A stretch of 43,452 bases of DNA from Gordonia amarae NBRC 15530. GTDB lineage: Bacteria > Actinomycetota > Actinomycetes > Mycobacteriales > Mycobacteriaceae. Below, one piece after another: positions 23,742-32,417 of this stretch. Position numbers and translations under genes: made by a program. The DNA lies in NCBI RefSeq assembly GCF_000241345.1, contig NZ_BAED01000068.1, positions 1 through 43,452 on the forward strand, read 5' to 3'. The notes under the pieces are model-generated. The model was not told where the DNA came from, searched no databases, and was given only the letters and a program-made list of their open reading frames with translations. How positions within the stretch are numbered: the stretch's first letter is position 1; every line of letters begins with the position of its first letter.

Positions 23742-24767
23742 AGTGGATCTTGTCGACCGCCCACGTTCCTCCGCGACACACTTCCCTCCGAAGGACGCAA
23801 TTACATCCTGCTCGATGAGATCCAGGAAGTAGACAGGTGGGAGAAGCTGGTCAACTCCCTGGTCGCAGAAGGCCGGTCCGACCTCTACATCACCGGCTCC
23901 AACTCCCACCTGCTCTCCGGTGAACTCGCTACCTACATCGCCGGCCGTTACGTCTCCATCGAGGTTTGGCCGCTGTCGTTCGCTGAACACCTCGCATTCG
24001 GAGACGCATTCTCGCAGCGTGATATGACCCGGATAGATGACGAATTCGCGAGGTACGTGCGGTTCGGAGGATTCCCCGGTGTTCACGTCGTCCCGTTCGA
24101 CGAATCCGATGCCCGCTCTGTCGTGACCGACATCTATCGGTCGACCCTCGTACGCGATGTCCTCACCCGGAACAAGATCCGAGACGCCAACATGTTTGAG
24201 CGTGTGGCCACCTTCGCCATCGACAATGTCGGCAATCCGTTCTCGGCACGACGGGTAGCGGATTTCATGAAATCCCAGCGACGATCGATCAGCCACGAAA
24301 CAGTACTCAACTATCTGTCGGCACTTGAGGAAGCCTTTGTCATCACGAGAGTTCCTCGTTACGACCTACGCGGCCGGGCCTTGCTGGCCACGGACGAAAG
24401 ACACTACATCGGCGACCATGGCATCGTACGCGCACTATTCGGGTACTCAGACCAGCGTCTTCCCGGTGTCCTGGAGAACATCGTCTGGATGGAGCTTCGG
24501 CGTCGCGGATACGATGTCACAATCGGCAAGGTAGGTGCCGCCGAAGTCGACTTCGTAGCGACGCGGCGGGAAGATATTCTCTACATTCAGGTTGCCACCA
24601 GCATCGAGTTGTCGCCGGAGACTCGCCGACGCGAGTACGCACCGCTGGAAGCAATCGACGACAACTACCCGAAGCTTGTCCTCACACTCGATCCGATGGC
24701 CGAAGACAGCACTCGCGGAATCCGTCACCATCGAATACCTGATTTCCTTCTCTCCGAAGAGTTCTGA
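23742..24767 (+). pseudogene. DUF4143/AAA_14 ATPase, 5'-truncated
   Basis: The frame reads GRNYILLDEIQEVDRWEKLV (Walker B region), then DLYITGSNSHLLSGELATY, VWPLSFAEHLAF, the DUF4143 part VRFGGFPGVH and SHETVLNYLSALEEAFVITR, and VLENIVWMELRRRGYDVTIG ending EVDFVATR.EDILYIQV. The last segment is a PD-(D/E)xK-like fold. The N-terminal 50-60 residues with the P-loop are missing, and there is no start codon in frame before the ATG at 24024, which is inside the ATPase core. The full family length is about 400-430 aa; about 335 codons remain. The break lies just after the control palindromes, so a deletion probably removed the 5' end. A start at 24024 would give a 247-aa DUF4143 fragment. Confidence 0.75.
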
Positions 24768-24822
24768 ACACACGGCCGGCAACGCCGGAGGTACTGTCCA
24801 CCACCAGTCCAGCAGACACGGT

Positions 24823-24854
24823 GACGGCGAACGCGCGATCACGCGTTCGCCGTC
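24823..24854. terminator. Bidirectional terminator between convergent genes
   Basis: GACGGCGAACGCG (24823-24835) and CGCGTTCGCCGTC (24842-24854) form a 13-bp stem with loop CGATCA. It lies between the end of the DUF4143 remnant and the end of secreted-protein copy 2. Confidence 0.75.
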
Positions 24855-24881
24855 GTCAGTTCCCATCAGGGTGGTCAGGTA

Positions 24882-25349
24882 TCAGCCGATGCCGTTGTCC
24901 GCGTCGGCGTTGGTCTCGATGCGCAGGTTGCCGCCCCAGGCACTGACGTAGCCGACGTTGCAGCCACCACGGATACCGGTGGCACGGACACCGACCTTGT
25001 GGGTTCCCGGGGTCAGCTTCATGTAGTAGCTGCCGTCCTTCTGGCCCGGGCCCACCCGCTGGCTGCCCCATTCGCGGCCGTCGACGATGATGTGGGCGAT
25101 GATATCGGAGCAATGGTTGTAGTTGGCCCGGAACTGGACCACCATCTTTCCGGTCGAGGTCGTCACCCGATAGGTGGGGGTGTTCAGGCATTCCTGGCTG
25201 GGGGTACCGGTGGCGTAGGAGCACTGCGGAACATCGATCGGATTGTTGGAGTAGATGGCCGCATTGGCCGGTCCGGCAACAACTCCCAGCGCGACGGCGC
25301 CGGCGGCGGCGAGCATGGTGGCGGCGGCGGTGGTCTTGGTGATGTTCAT
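24882..25349 (-). CDS. Small secreted Cys-containing protein, copy 2
   Basis: A 155-aa protein, identical to copy 1 except Lys at residue 111. It has the same signal peptide, four Cys and upstream region, including the AGGAG ribosome site and about 90 bp of probable promoter. It is transcribed toward the DUF4143 remnant. Both copies appear intact, so the duplication may be recent or maintained by gene conversion. Confidence 0.85.
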   Translation of the reverse strand: MNITKTTAAATMLAAAGAVALGVVAGPANAAIYSNNPIDVPQCSYATGTPSQECLNTPTYRVTTSTGKMVVQFRANYNHCSDIIAHIIVDGREWGSQRVGPGQKDGSYYMKLTPGTHKVGVRATGIRGGCNVGYVSAWGGNLRIETNADADNGIG

Positions 25350-25438
25350 TGTTTTCTCCTGTGTTAGCTGGGTCCGTTTCGGACACCACAACTATCTGCC
25401 GGGCGGCAGGAACAGGCAATGGGCAGAACTCACCATCG
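24882..25438 (-). repeat. 557-bp inverted repeat, right arm
   Basis: The reverse-oriented partner of 21590-22146, equal in length and differing at three positions seen. The 2735 bp between the arms hold the AAA+ ATPase and the DUF4143 remnant. Recombination between arms would invert this segment. Confidence 0.95.
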
Positions 25439-25483
25439 ATGACCAGCGTCTATTTCACAATTGAGCGCATCCGAGGAGTTCGG

Positions 25484-26884
25484 TCATATCCTGGTGATGT
25501 CTCCGGCGGGGAAGGGGCCGGTGCTGCGGCGCACGAACCGCCCGCGGCCGGGCGTGCTGCGGACTTCTCCGTCGCCGTACACCAGGTCGCCGCGGCTGTA
25601 CACCATGGTCGGCGCCCCGTGGCAGGTCCAGCTCTCGAACGGTGTGTAGTCCACGGCCATATGGTGATTGGCCGCCGAGATCTCGAGGGTGGCCGACGGA
25701 TCGAACACGACGAGGTCGGCGTCGTAGCCGGGTGCGATGCGTCCCTTGCGGTCGAGGCCGAACATCTTGGCGGGGGCTGTCGAGGTGAGGTTCACCAGTT
25801 CGGACATGGTCATCCGGCCGGTGCGGACCCCGTGCTCGTGCAGCAGCGGCAGCCGGTGCTCGATCGTCGGCAGCCCGTTCGGGATCTTCGAGAAGTCGTC
25901 GCGCCCAAGCTCTTTCTGGCCGCAGAAGTTGAACGGGCAGTGATCGGTGGTGACGATCTGCAGATCCTGCTGCCGCAGCGCCGACCACAGCACATCCTGA
26001 TCGTGTTCATGCCGCAGGGGCGGCGAACACACGTACTTGGCGCCGTCGAAGCCGGGCCGGTGCAGCTCGTCCTCGGTCAGCGTCAGATAGTGCACGCAGG
26101 TCTCCCCGAACACCGGCAGCCCGTTCATCCGGGCCTCCTGGATCTCCCGCACCGCCGACGCCGCCGACACATGCACCACGAACACCGGCCGCTTCGCCCA
26201 GGTCGCCAGATGAATGGCCCGCCCCGTCGCCTCCTGCTCGGTGGATTCGGGCCGGGTGGTGGCGTGCATGCCCGGCGCCGTCTGACCCCGCGACAGCGCG
26301 TCGCTGATGTTGAGGTCGATGGCATCGCCGTTCTCGGCGTGCACCTGCACCAGGCCACCGGTCTCGCCGGTGCGCCGCAGCACCCGCAGCAGCTGCTGGT
26401 CGTCGGCCATGAACGAGCCCTTGAACGCCATGAACACCTTGAACGACGTCACGCCCTCGTCCACCATGTCGGCCATCTCTTTGATGGCCGACTCGGACGC
26501 ATCGGTGACGGCCATGTGGAAGCCGTAGTCGATGTGGGCCTTGTCGCGGGCATTCGCCTTCCACGTCTCCAGGCCGGTGAGCAGCGAACCGTCGGTCTGC
26601 ATCGCGAAGTCGATCACCGTGGTGGTGCCGCCGACCGCCGCGGCGATGGTGCCGGAGGCGAAGTCGTCGGCGGTGACGGTGCCCATCGTCGGCATCTCGA
26701 GGTGCGTGTGGCTGTCGACGAGTCCGGGCAGGATCTGGCAACCGGTCACGTCCACGACGTGGCCGTCGCCGTCGAGGTCAGTGCCGAGCGCGATGATCGT
26801 GTCGTCTTCGATGAGGACGTCGGAGCGGGCCTGGCCGTCGGTGCTGACGACCACACCGCCCTTGAGAATTGTTCTGGTGCTCAC
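25484..26884 (-). CDS. hyuA: Hydantoinase/dihydropyrimidinase
   Basis: A 466-aa amidohydrolase from the GTG at 26884 (AAGGAG ribosome site); a longer frame to 26968 overlaps the permease gene and is not used. Metal ligands are clear: LVDSHTHLE (two His), the carbamylated Lys in TSFKVFMAFKG, His in QVHAENGD and VVHVSAASA, and Asp in IVTTDHCPFN. These enzymes open hydantoin or dihydropyrimidine rings to N-carbamoyl amino acids. The E. coli relative (hyuA, a D-phenylhydantoinase) lies next to ygeX and ygeY, whose homologues are also in this cluster. It forms an operon with the upstream NCS1 permease gene, 13 bp apart. The exact substrate is not shown by the sequence. Confidence 0.9.
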   Translation of the reverse strand: MSTRTILKGGVVVSTDGQARSDVLIEDDTIIALGTDLDGDGHVVDVTGCQILPGLVDSHTHLEMPTMGTVTADDFASGTIAAAVGGTTTVIDFAMQTDGSLLTGLETWKANARDKAHIDYGFHMAVTDASESAIKEMADMVDEGVTSFKVFMAFKGSFMADDQQLLRVLRRTGETGGLVQVHAENGDAIDLNISDALSRGQTAPGMHATTRPESTEQEATGRAIHLATWAKRPVFVVHVSAASAVREIQEARMNGLPVFGETCVHYLTLTEDELHRPGFDGAKYVCSPPLRHEHDQDVLWSALRQQDLQIVTTDHCPFNFCGQKELGRDDFSKIPNGLPTIEHRLPLLHEHGVRTGRMTMSELVNLTSTAPAKMFGLDRKGRIAPGYDADLVVFDPSATLEISAANHHMAVDYTPFESWTCHGAPTMVYSRGDLVYGDGEVRSTPGRGRFVRRSTGPFPAGDITRI

Positions 26885-26897
26885 GGCGTGGGACTCC

Positions 26898-28448
26898 TTA
26901 CTTCGCGGCGGTGTGTTCGATTTCGTCCAGTTCGACACCGAGGGTGCCGCTCGGCTCGAAGGCCGCACCGATGGAACTCTTGCGGGCGAGCGGAACCACC
27001 GCGAGGTAGCCGACGAAGCCGAGGACCACGCCCAGTACCGCAGCGTACTCGTACGCCCAGTCGATCGCGGAGATCCATTGTCCGAGAATGCAGAACAGTG
27101 ACATGACGATCAGCACCGACAGGCTCCACCAGTTGTATCCGCGGTAGCCCTCGTACTGGGTGCCCCGGCGGTACAGTGCCGCGACGTCGAGCCGGCCTCT
27201 GCGGACCAGGTAGAAGTCGGCGATGAGAATGCCGGTGGCGGGGGCGATCACCGCGCCCACATTGTTGAGCACCGAGAACAGGGTGTCCGACGATTCCATC
27301 AGCTTCCACGGCATGTAGAGAAAGCCGAGGATGATGCTGATCAGCGCGGCGCTCTTGAACGTCAGCCACCTGGGGAACAGGTTGGTGAAGTCGAATGCCG
27401 GCGAGATGATGTTGGCGGCCAGGTTCACGGACATGGTGGCGACGGCGATGGAGAGGGCACCCAGGATGGATACGACCGGGTTGTCAATGGCCACAAGAAC
27501 ATCGGCGGGATTCCACAGGGTTTTCCCGGTCGCGGCCTGGGTGCCGGACACGACGATCGCGGCCATGCCGTAGAACACGACGGTGGCGATGGGCAGACCG
27601 TAGAACAGGCCGGTCATCTGCGCCTTGTTGGACTTGGCGTAGCGGGTGATGTCGGGCATGTTCAGCACCATCGTCGCCCAACTGGCGGAGATGAACAGGG
27701 CGATGCCGGGGAGCAGTCCGCTGGTGATGAAGCTGCCCGTCGACGAGTAGTGCGACTCCTGATCGAAGATCGGCCCGAAGCCGTCCATCTGCATGAACGC
27801 CCACACCACCAGCGGGATCATCACCACGAAGATCAGCGGGCCCGCCCAGCCCTCGAACCGGCGGATGGTTTCCATGCCGTGCCGGATGAGCAGCAGGTTG
27901 AGCGCCCAGTAGATGATCATCGACACCCACAGATTGGCTGCCACACCGCCGAACTCGGTGTTCCAGTTGCGCCAGCCGGAGAAACTGGTCTCCAGCAGCA
28001 CGTTGATCGCGGTGGATCCGAGGTAGGACTGCACACCGAACCAGCCGATCGCGACGATGCCGCGCAGGGCGGCCGGAATGTTGGCGCCCAGAACACCGAA
28101 GGTGGATCGCGCCCAGACCGCGAACGGGATTCCATAGCGGGCGCCCACGCGGCCGGTGAAGCCCATCAGGCACATCTGCACGAGGTTGCCGAGCAGCACC
28201 ACCAGCAGCGCCTGCAGCACCGTCATGCCGTTGTCCATCATGCCGCCGATGACGGCGAAGCCGAAGGCGCTGTGCACCATGCCCATCCATAGGGCGGCGA
28301 AGTTCCACACGCCCCAGGTGCGTTGGCGCAGCGGCACCGGCAGCAGATCGTTGTTGGTCAGTTGAGCGTCACCCGCGATGGCGATATCTGCCGTCCCGGT
28401 CATCTCTGTTCTCGAGGCGTCGTGAGGTTCGGTGAGATCTGCGGACAT
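26898..28448 (-). CDS. NCS1-family permease (hydantoin/nucleobase:cation symporter)
   Basis: A 516-aa membrane protein from the ATG at 28448 (GAGGAGG ribosome site); the frame extends to 28568 but includes the operator. About twelve hydrophobic helices can be seen. The N-terminal NDLLPVPLRQRTWGVWNF and MCLMGFTGRVGARYGIPFAV, then WARSTFGVLGANIPAALRGI and WFGVQSYLG, are the hallmarks of the Mhp1/PucI/FurD family. Mhp1 of Microbacterium takes up 5-aryl-substituted hydantoins with sodium; others carry allantoin or uracil. It is the first gene of the reverse-strand operon and is followed by the hydantoinase, so it very likely imports the hydantoinase substrate. A GntR operator lies about 110 bp upstream. 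Confidence 0.92.
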   Translation of the reverse strand: MSADLTEPHDASRTEMTGTADIAIAGDAQLTNNDLLPVPLRQRTWGVWNFAALWMGMVHSAFGFAVIGGMMDNGMTVLQALLVVLLGNLVQMCLMGFTGRVGARYGIPFAVWARSTFGVLGANIPAALRGIVAIGWFGVQSYLGSTAINVLLETSFSGWRNWNTEFGGVAANLWVSMIIYWALNLLLIRHGMETIRRFEGWAGPLIFVVMIPLVVWAFMQMDGFGPIFDQESHYSSTGSFITSGLLPGIALFISASWATMVLNMPDITRYAKSNKAQMTGLFYGLPIATVVFYGMAAIVVSGTQAATGKTLWNPADVLVAIDNPVVSILGALSIAVATMSVNLAANIISPAFDFTNLFPRWLTFKSAALISIILGFLYMPWKLMESSDTLFSVLNNVGAVIAPATGILIADFYLVRRGRLDVAALYRRGTQYEGYRGYNWWSLSVLIVMSLFCILGQWISAIDWAYEYAAVLGVVLGFVGYLAVVPLARKSSIGAAFEPSGTLGVELDEIEHTAAK

Positions 28449-28557
28449 CGCGGCCTCCTCGGCTGGGCTGAACCTGTTCGGTCGGCGGCTCATGCGGCGG
28501 GGTCCCGACACCCCGGAGTGGCCGTGTGGACCACCCGACTGAACTGACACTCGCAAC

Positions 28558-28568
28558 TTGTAGGACAA
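28558..28568. promoter_or_regulatory. GntR operator 1 (permease-hydantoinase operon)
   Basis: TTGTAGGACAA fits TTGT-N3-ACAA, the usual FadR/HutC-type half-site pair. Its extended context, read on the reverse strand, is CAGTTGTCCTACAAG, almost identical to the other two sites. It lies upstream of the NCS1 permease gene. Confidence 0.75.
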
Positions 28569-28673
28569 CTGTCAATAACTATCGAATAAACGTTTCATGC
28601 CGACATGCGCGCGTAACAAATCGGCACGCCTTTACCCGCGTTCACCGGCGAGGATGTGGTAGACAAAGGGCAG

Positions 28674-28684
28674 TTGTCATACAA
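28674..28684. promoter_or_regulatory. GntR operator 2 (deacylase-YgeY operon)
   Basis: TTGTCATACAA in the context CAGTTGTCATACAAG, 16 bp before the start codon of the N-acyl-D-amino-acid deacylase gene. In this place it would cover the transcription start or early leader. Confidence 0.78.
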
Positions 28685-28700
28685 GTAGGCAGGTGATGGC

Positions 28701-30305
28701 ATGGACGCTGCTCTGGCGATCCGCAACGCCGATGTCGTGTCCGTCGACGGGGTGCGGCGCGCCGATGTCCTGGTGGACGACGGGCTGATCACCGCGGTGG
28801 GCCCGGACCTGAGCATCGGCTCGGCGGCCCGCACCGTCGACGCGTCGGGCAGGCTGCTGTGCCCCGGTTTCATCGACCTCCACGCGCATTCGGCATTGCG
28901 GCCGTTCGACGACCCGCTGCTCGGAGCGAAGGTCGGCCAGGGCTTCACCACCGAACTGATCTGCCCCGACGGACTCGGGCCGGCCCCGCTGACCGACGCG
29001 ACTGTCGGCACCCGGCGGCGCTACCTGCAGGGTCTGGAGCCGAGTGACGCCGCCACCTGGGAATGGCGCTCGATGCAGAGCTATCTCGACGCCCTGCAGG
29101 CGGCCCGGCCGTCGGCGAACATGGCGGCCTGCGTGCCGCACAGCGCGGTCCGGGAGTCGGTGATGGGCAACGCCAACCGCGCCCCCGACCGCCGCGAGAT
29201 GTCGGCGATGAAGGATCTGGTCGCCGAATCCCTCGGTGCCGGGGCGCGGGCGGTGTCATTCGGCATGATCTACGCGCCCGGCCTCTACGCTGGCACCGAC
29301 GAACTGCGCCGGCTCGCCGAGACCGCAGCCGAATACGGTGTGCCACTCGTCCCGCACGTGCGCAACGAGGCGGCCGGGGTCATCGACTCCATCTCGGAGT
29401 TCGTGCGCGTCTGCGAGCAGACCGGCGCGCACCTGCACGTCTCCCACGTCAAACTCGTCGGGGTGCCGCACCTGCTGTCGGATCTGCTTCACACGCTCTC
29501 GTCGGCGCAGGACCGCATCCGCCTCACCTGCGATCAGTACCCGTACGGCGCGGGCAGCACCCTGCTGTCGGCGCTGCTGCCCGGCTACGCCTTCGACGGC
29601 GGACCGCAGGCCACTCTCGAACGGGTCCGGGACCGGGCCGAACGCGAACGCATGGCCCGCGACATGTACGCCGGACTACCCAACTGGGAGAACCTGTTCG
29701 GGGCGTGCGGACCCGACAACATCGTCATCACCCAGGCCGGCGGTGAACGCGGCGACGCCGTGTCCAAGACCGTCGCGCAGGTCGCCGAGGACGCCGGTAC
29801 CGACCCGGCGTTCGCGGTCCTCGACCTCCTGAGCGACACCGAACTCGACGCCTGCATGATCGATCACTACTCCACGGAAAAGGTTGTCCGCGAGATCTTC
29901 TCGTCGTCGGGTGCGCTCGTCGGGTCCGACGGCGTGTTCAATCCGCACCCGCATCCGCGGCTGTACGGCACCGCACCCCGCGCTCTCGGGCGATACGCGT
30001 TGCGCGAGAAGCTGATCACCGTGCCGGAGGCGATCCGCCGCCTCAGTACCGGCCCGGCCGGTGTGCTCGGTCTCGACGACCGCGGCGAGATCGCCGTAGG
30101 AAAGCGGGCCGATCTGGTCCTGATCGACCCGGCACGCTATGTCGACACCGCCACGTACGACGAACCGCATCAGGGGCCGCCCGGTGTCGAGCTGGTCACC
30201 GTGGGCGGAACCGCGGTGTGGGACAACGGTAGTCATACCGGTGCCCGGCCGGGCGCGGTGTCCGGGGCGCAGAGCCGCATCGACCGGGCGGGGGACCACC
30301 GGTGA
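28701..30305 (+). CDS. N-acyl-D-amino-acid deacylase family amidohydrolase
   Basis: A 534-aa protein of the D-aminoacylase branch of the amidohydrolase superfamily. The metal site begins CPGFIDLHAHSALRP, continues with HLHVSHVKLVG (His) and ends at LVGSDGVFNPHPHPR (Asp). The family usually also has a metal-bridging Cys or carboxylated residue; ELICPDGLGPAP is the candidate. Members remove N-acyl or N-carbamoyl-like groups from D-amino acids. In this cluster it may act on D-configured products of the non-stereospecific hydantoinase, complementing the L-type carbamoylase downstream; this is inference. It begins 16 bp after a GntR operator and overlaps the next gene (GTGA). Length is normal (about 480-540 aa). 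Confidence 0.85.
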   Translation: MDAALAIRNADVVSVDGVRRADVLVDDGLITAVGPDLSIGSAARTVDASGRLLCPGFIDLHAHSALRPFDDPLLGAKVGQGFTTELICPDGLGPAPLTDATVGTRRRYLQGLEPSDAATWEWRSMQSYLDALQAARPSANMAACVPHSAVRESVMGNANRAPDRREMSAMKDLVAESLGAGARAVSFGMIYAPGLYAGTDELRRLAETAAEYGVPLVPHVRNEAAGVIDSISEFVRVCEQTGAHLHVSHVKLVGVPHLLSDLLHTLSSAQDRIRLTCDQYPYGAGSTLLSALLPGYAFDGGPQATLERVRDRAERERMARDMYAGLPNWENLFGACGPDNIVITQAGGERGDAVSKTVAQVAEDAGTDPAFAVLDLLSDTELDACMIDHYSTEKVVREIFSSSGALVGSDGVFNPHPHPRLYGTAPRALGRYALREKLITVPEAIRRLSTGPAGVLGLDDRGEIAVGKRADLVLIDPARYVDTATYDEPHQGPPGVELVTVGGTAVWDNGSHTGARPGAVSGAQSRIDRAGDHR

Positions 30306-31483
30306 TCGGCGGCGCGCCCACGACGGTGCAGGCCGACGTCGTCGCGAGCACCCTCAGGCTTGTCGCCGCGACCAGCGTCTCGCCGGCGGCCGAACCCGCT
30401 GCCAAGGCTCTCGCATGCATCCTCGACGCCCACGGCTTCACCGTCACCGTGGACGACTGGGGAAACACCATGGGCCACCTCGATTTCGGCCCCGGTCCGA
30501 CGGTTCTGTTCGATGCCCACGTCGACACCGTGGAGGTCGGGGACCTCTCGCGCTGGACCCACGACCCGGCCGGCGAGGTGGTCGGTGACCGGATCGTCGG
30601 CCGTGGTGTCGTCGACACCAAAGGCCCACTGGCGGCGGCGATCACCGCCGCCCACGGCCTGGCCGGGCACCCTGGGTTCTGCGGCAGACTCGTCATCTCG
30701 GGCTCGGTCGACGAGGAACTCGCCGAGGGGCCGTCGCTGGGCCGCATCCTCGATCAGGTCACCCCCGACGTCGTGGTGATCGGGGAGCCGTCGGCGGGCA
30801 CGCTGCGCATCGGCCAGCGCGGCCGCGCCGAGGTCGAGGTCGAGATCATCGGCACCGCATCACATTCGGCGTTCCCGGAGGCGGGGATCAACGCCGTGGA
30901 GGTGATGGCAGAGGCGATCATCGCGCTGCGCGGGCTGCCGCTGAAACAGGATCCACATTTCGGTGCCGGGCTGCTCACCCTGGTCAGCATCCGGTCCGAA
31001 CCGTATCCGAGCCAGTCGACGGTCCCGTCGCGATGCGTCGCGGTGTTCGATCGCCGCACGGTCGTCGGCGAATCCGATCTGTCGATCCTCGAGGAGATCC
31101 GTGCCGTCGTCGAGCCGGTCGCACGCGCGCACGGGGCGGGCTCCGATATCAGGCCGGCGCGGGCACGCTGGCGGACCTGGCGCGGACACGACGTCGACGT
31201 CCCCGTCTACGCACCGGCGTGGTTTCAGGATCCGGAACAGTGGCCGGTCGCCGACGTGCTCGCGGCCTTGCGCCGCAACGACTCCGGGGCGAGGACCGGC
31301 ACGTGGCAGTTCTGCACCCACGGCTCCGAAAGCGCGGGCAGGCGAGGCATTCCCACCGTCGGATTCGGCCCCGGCGATCCGGGTCAGGCGCACACCGCCG
31401 ACGAGTCGATGTCACTGGCCGAACTGTGCGCCGGTGTCGAGGGTTACCGCGCCATCTTCGCGGCGTTGCTGGCGGAGCGGTGA
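30302..31483 (+). CDS. M20 metallohydrolase, YgeY-like
   Basis: A 393-aa M20-family hydrolase starting at GTG 30302 in overlap with the deacylase stop. Zinc ligands fit the family: LFDAHVDTVEVG (His and catalytic Asp), GRGVVDTKGPLAA (Asp), and VSGSVDEELAEG (the Glu pair). VIGEPSAGTLRIGQRGRAE and TASHSAFPEAGINA follow, the latter inside the dimerisation domain. PGQAHTADESM carries the final His. The combination with a diaminopropionate ammonia-lyase and a hydantoinase identifies it as YgeY-like rather than an ordinary ArgE/DapE. E. coli YgeY sits in a purine-related degradation cluster. It probably hydrolyses an amide or ureido bond in the route to 2,3-diaminopropionate. Confidence 0.85.
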   Translation: MIGGAPTTVQADVVASTLRLVAATSVSPAAEPAAKALACILDAHGFTVTVDDWGNTMGHLDFGPGPTVLFDAHVDTVEVGDLSRWTHDPAGEVVGDRIVGRGVVDTKGPLAAAITAAHGLAGHPGFCGRLVISGSVDEELAEGPSLGRILDQVTPDVVVIGEPSAGTLRIGQRGRAEVEVEIIGTASHSAFPEAGINAVEVMAEAIIALRGLPLKQDPHFGAGLLTLVSIRSEPYPSQSTVPSRCVAVFDRRTVVGESDLSILEEIRAVVEPVARAHGAGSDIRPARARWRTWRGHDVDVPVYAPAWFQDPEQWPVADVLAALRRNDSGARTGTWQFCTHGSESAGRRGIPTVGFGPGDPGQAHTADESMSLAELCAGVEGYRAIFAALLAER

Positions 31484-31487
31484 GATG

Positions 31488-32267
31488 TCAGTTCTCGCGG
31501 CGGCGCCGCAGTTGAAAGGTGAACGCATCGGGGGCCAGCCAGGCCTCGCTGCGGTTGATGATGCGGCCCGACTCGGCGCGGGTCAGCTCGCTGATCTGGA
31601 GCAATGGGACGTGGGCGCAGCCGAAACGGTCGGCCATCTCGGGGTCGGCGATCACCGGGATGATGGTGCAGTCCGAGTACGCGGCGCTGTCGAGGTCCAG
31701 CAGCACATCAAGCACCGACCCCTTGAACGACTGGCGGATCTCGTCGGTGCTGAGTACCTCGTCGGGCACGTAGTCGACGATCCACGCGACCACCCGGCCG
31801 TCGATCAGTTTGGTGCGGCTCACGCGGGTGAAACCCGTTGCCCCGGAGCTGTCCGCACCCTCGAAGACCTCGCAGTGTTTGTCGTCGCCGGGGGCGAGGT
31901 GGACGATCTCCAGCTCGCCGGTGTCGATGGGGCGCCCCGAGTCGGATGCGAAGGTGTCGAACGAGACCAGCCGGTCCAGACCCGAACGGATGGCCTCGGG
32001 CCGAGGCAGCACCCACGAGCCGGAGCCGCGCACGATGCGGATGTAACCGGCGTCCTTGAGTCCTTGCATCGCGGTCCGGATGGTGACCCGCGAGGCGCCG
32101 AAGATCTCGCACAGCTCGTTCTCCGACGGCATCTTGTCGCCCGGGCGCAACTTCCCGGACAGAATGAACTCGCGCAGGATGGTGTCCCGGATCTCCGACT
32201 GCAGCGGGCGCCGCGCCCTGATGCGGGAGATGTCTCTGCTGACAGGCGGCTTCGTTCCTGCGGACAT
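31488..32267 (-). CDS. GntR-family regulator (HutC/UTRA subgroup)
   Basis: A 259-aa regulator. The N-terminal winged helix (about 20-90) has ILREFILSGKLRPGDKMPSE, then NELCEIFGASRVTIRTAMQG and LKDAGYIRIVRGSGSWV, the classic GntR motif. Residues 100-255 are a UTRA effector-binding domain ending SEAWLAPDAFTFQL. These proteins release their operator on binding a pathway metabolite. It lies between the two plus-strand operons of the hydantoin/diaminopropionate cluster and points away from the lyase gene. Three TTGT-N3-ACAA sites in the cluster are its likely targets; a degenerate fourth site near its own start suggests autoregulation. The start ATG has a GGGAGGG ribosome site. Confidence 0.92.
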   Translation of the reverse strand: MSAGTKPPVSRDISRIRARRPLQSEIRDTILREFILSGKLRPGDKMPSENELCEIFGASRVTIRTAMQGLKDAGYIRIVRGSGSWVLPRPEAIRSGLDRLVSFDTFASDSGRPIDTGELEIVHLAPGDDKHCEVFEGADSSGATGFTRVSRTKLIDGRVVAWIVDYVPDEVLSTDEIRQSFKGSVLDVLLDLDSAAYSDCTIIPVIADPEMADRFGCAHVPLLQISELTRAESGRIINRSEAWLAPDAFTFQLRRRREN

Positions 32268-32305
32268 CTGGGCCCTCCCTGTGCGCGCCGGAGTGAACCT
32301 GAAGG

Positions 32306-32318
32306 CTGTTCACAACTA
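32306..32318. promoter_or_regulatory. Degenerate GntR site before the regulator gene
   Basis: Read on the reverse strand the sequence is TAGTTGTGAACAG, sharing the left half (TAGTTGT) with the strong operator at 32367 and a weak right half. It is 39 bp upstream of the regulator start codon and could mediate autoregulation. The match is weak. Confidence 0.35.
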
Positions 32319-32366
32319 CCTGGAATCGAAGACTAGCAGACTACCAGGTGATTGGTATCGTGCTAG

Positions 32367-32377
32367 TTGTCAGACAA
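32367..32377. promoter_or_regulatory. GntR operator 3 (lyase-amidohydrolase operon)
   Basis: TTGTCAGACAA is a perfect palindrome (TTGTC-A-GACAA) in the context TAGTTGTCAGACAAG, 40 bp before the diaminopropionate ammonia-lyase start. It is the best of the three sites. Confidence 0.78.
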
Positions 32378-32417
32378 GTTAGTTCGCTGCCCACGCTGAA
32401 TCGTGAAGGAGCCCGCA

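Noticed and set aside
25349..27106. 585-codon plus-strand frame opposite the hydantoinase gene
   Set aside because: Arg/His/Gly-rich antisense frame; the reverse strand encodes a complete enzyme with all metal ligands.
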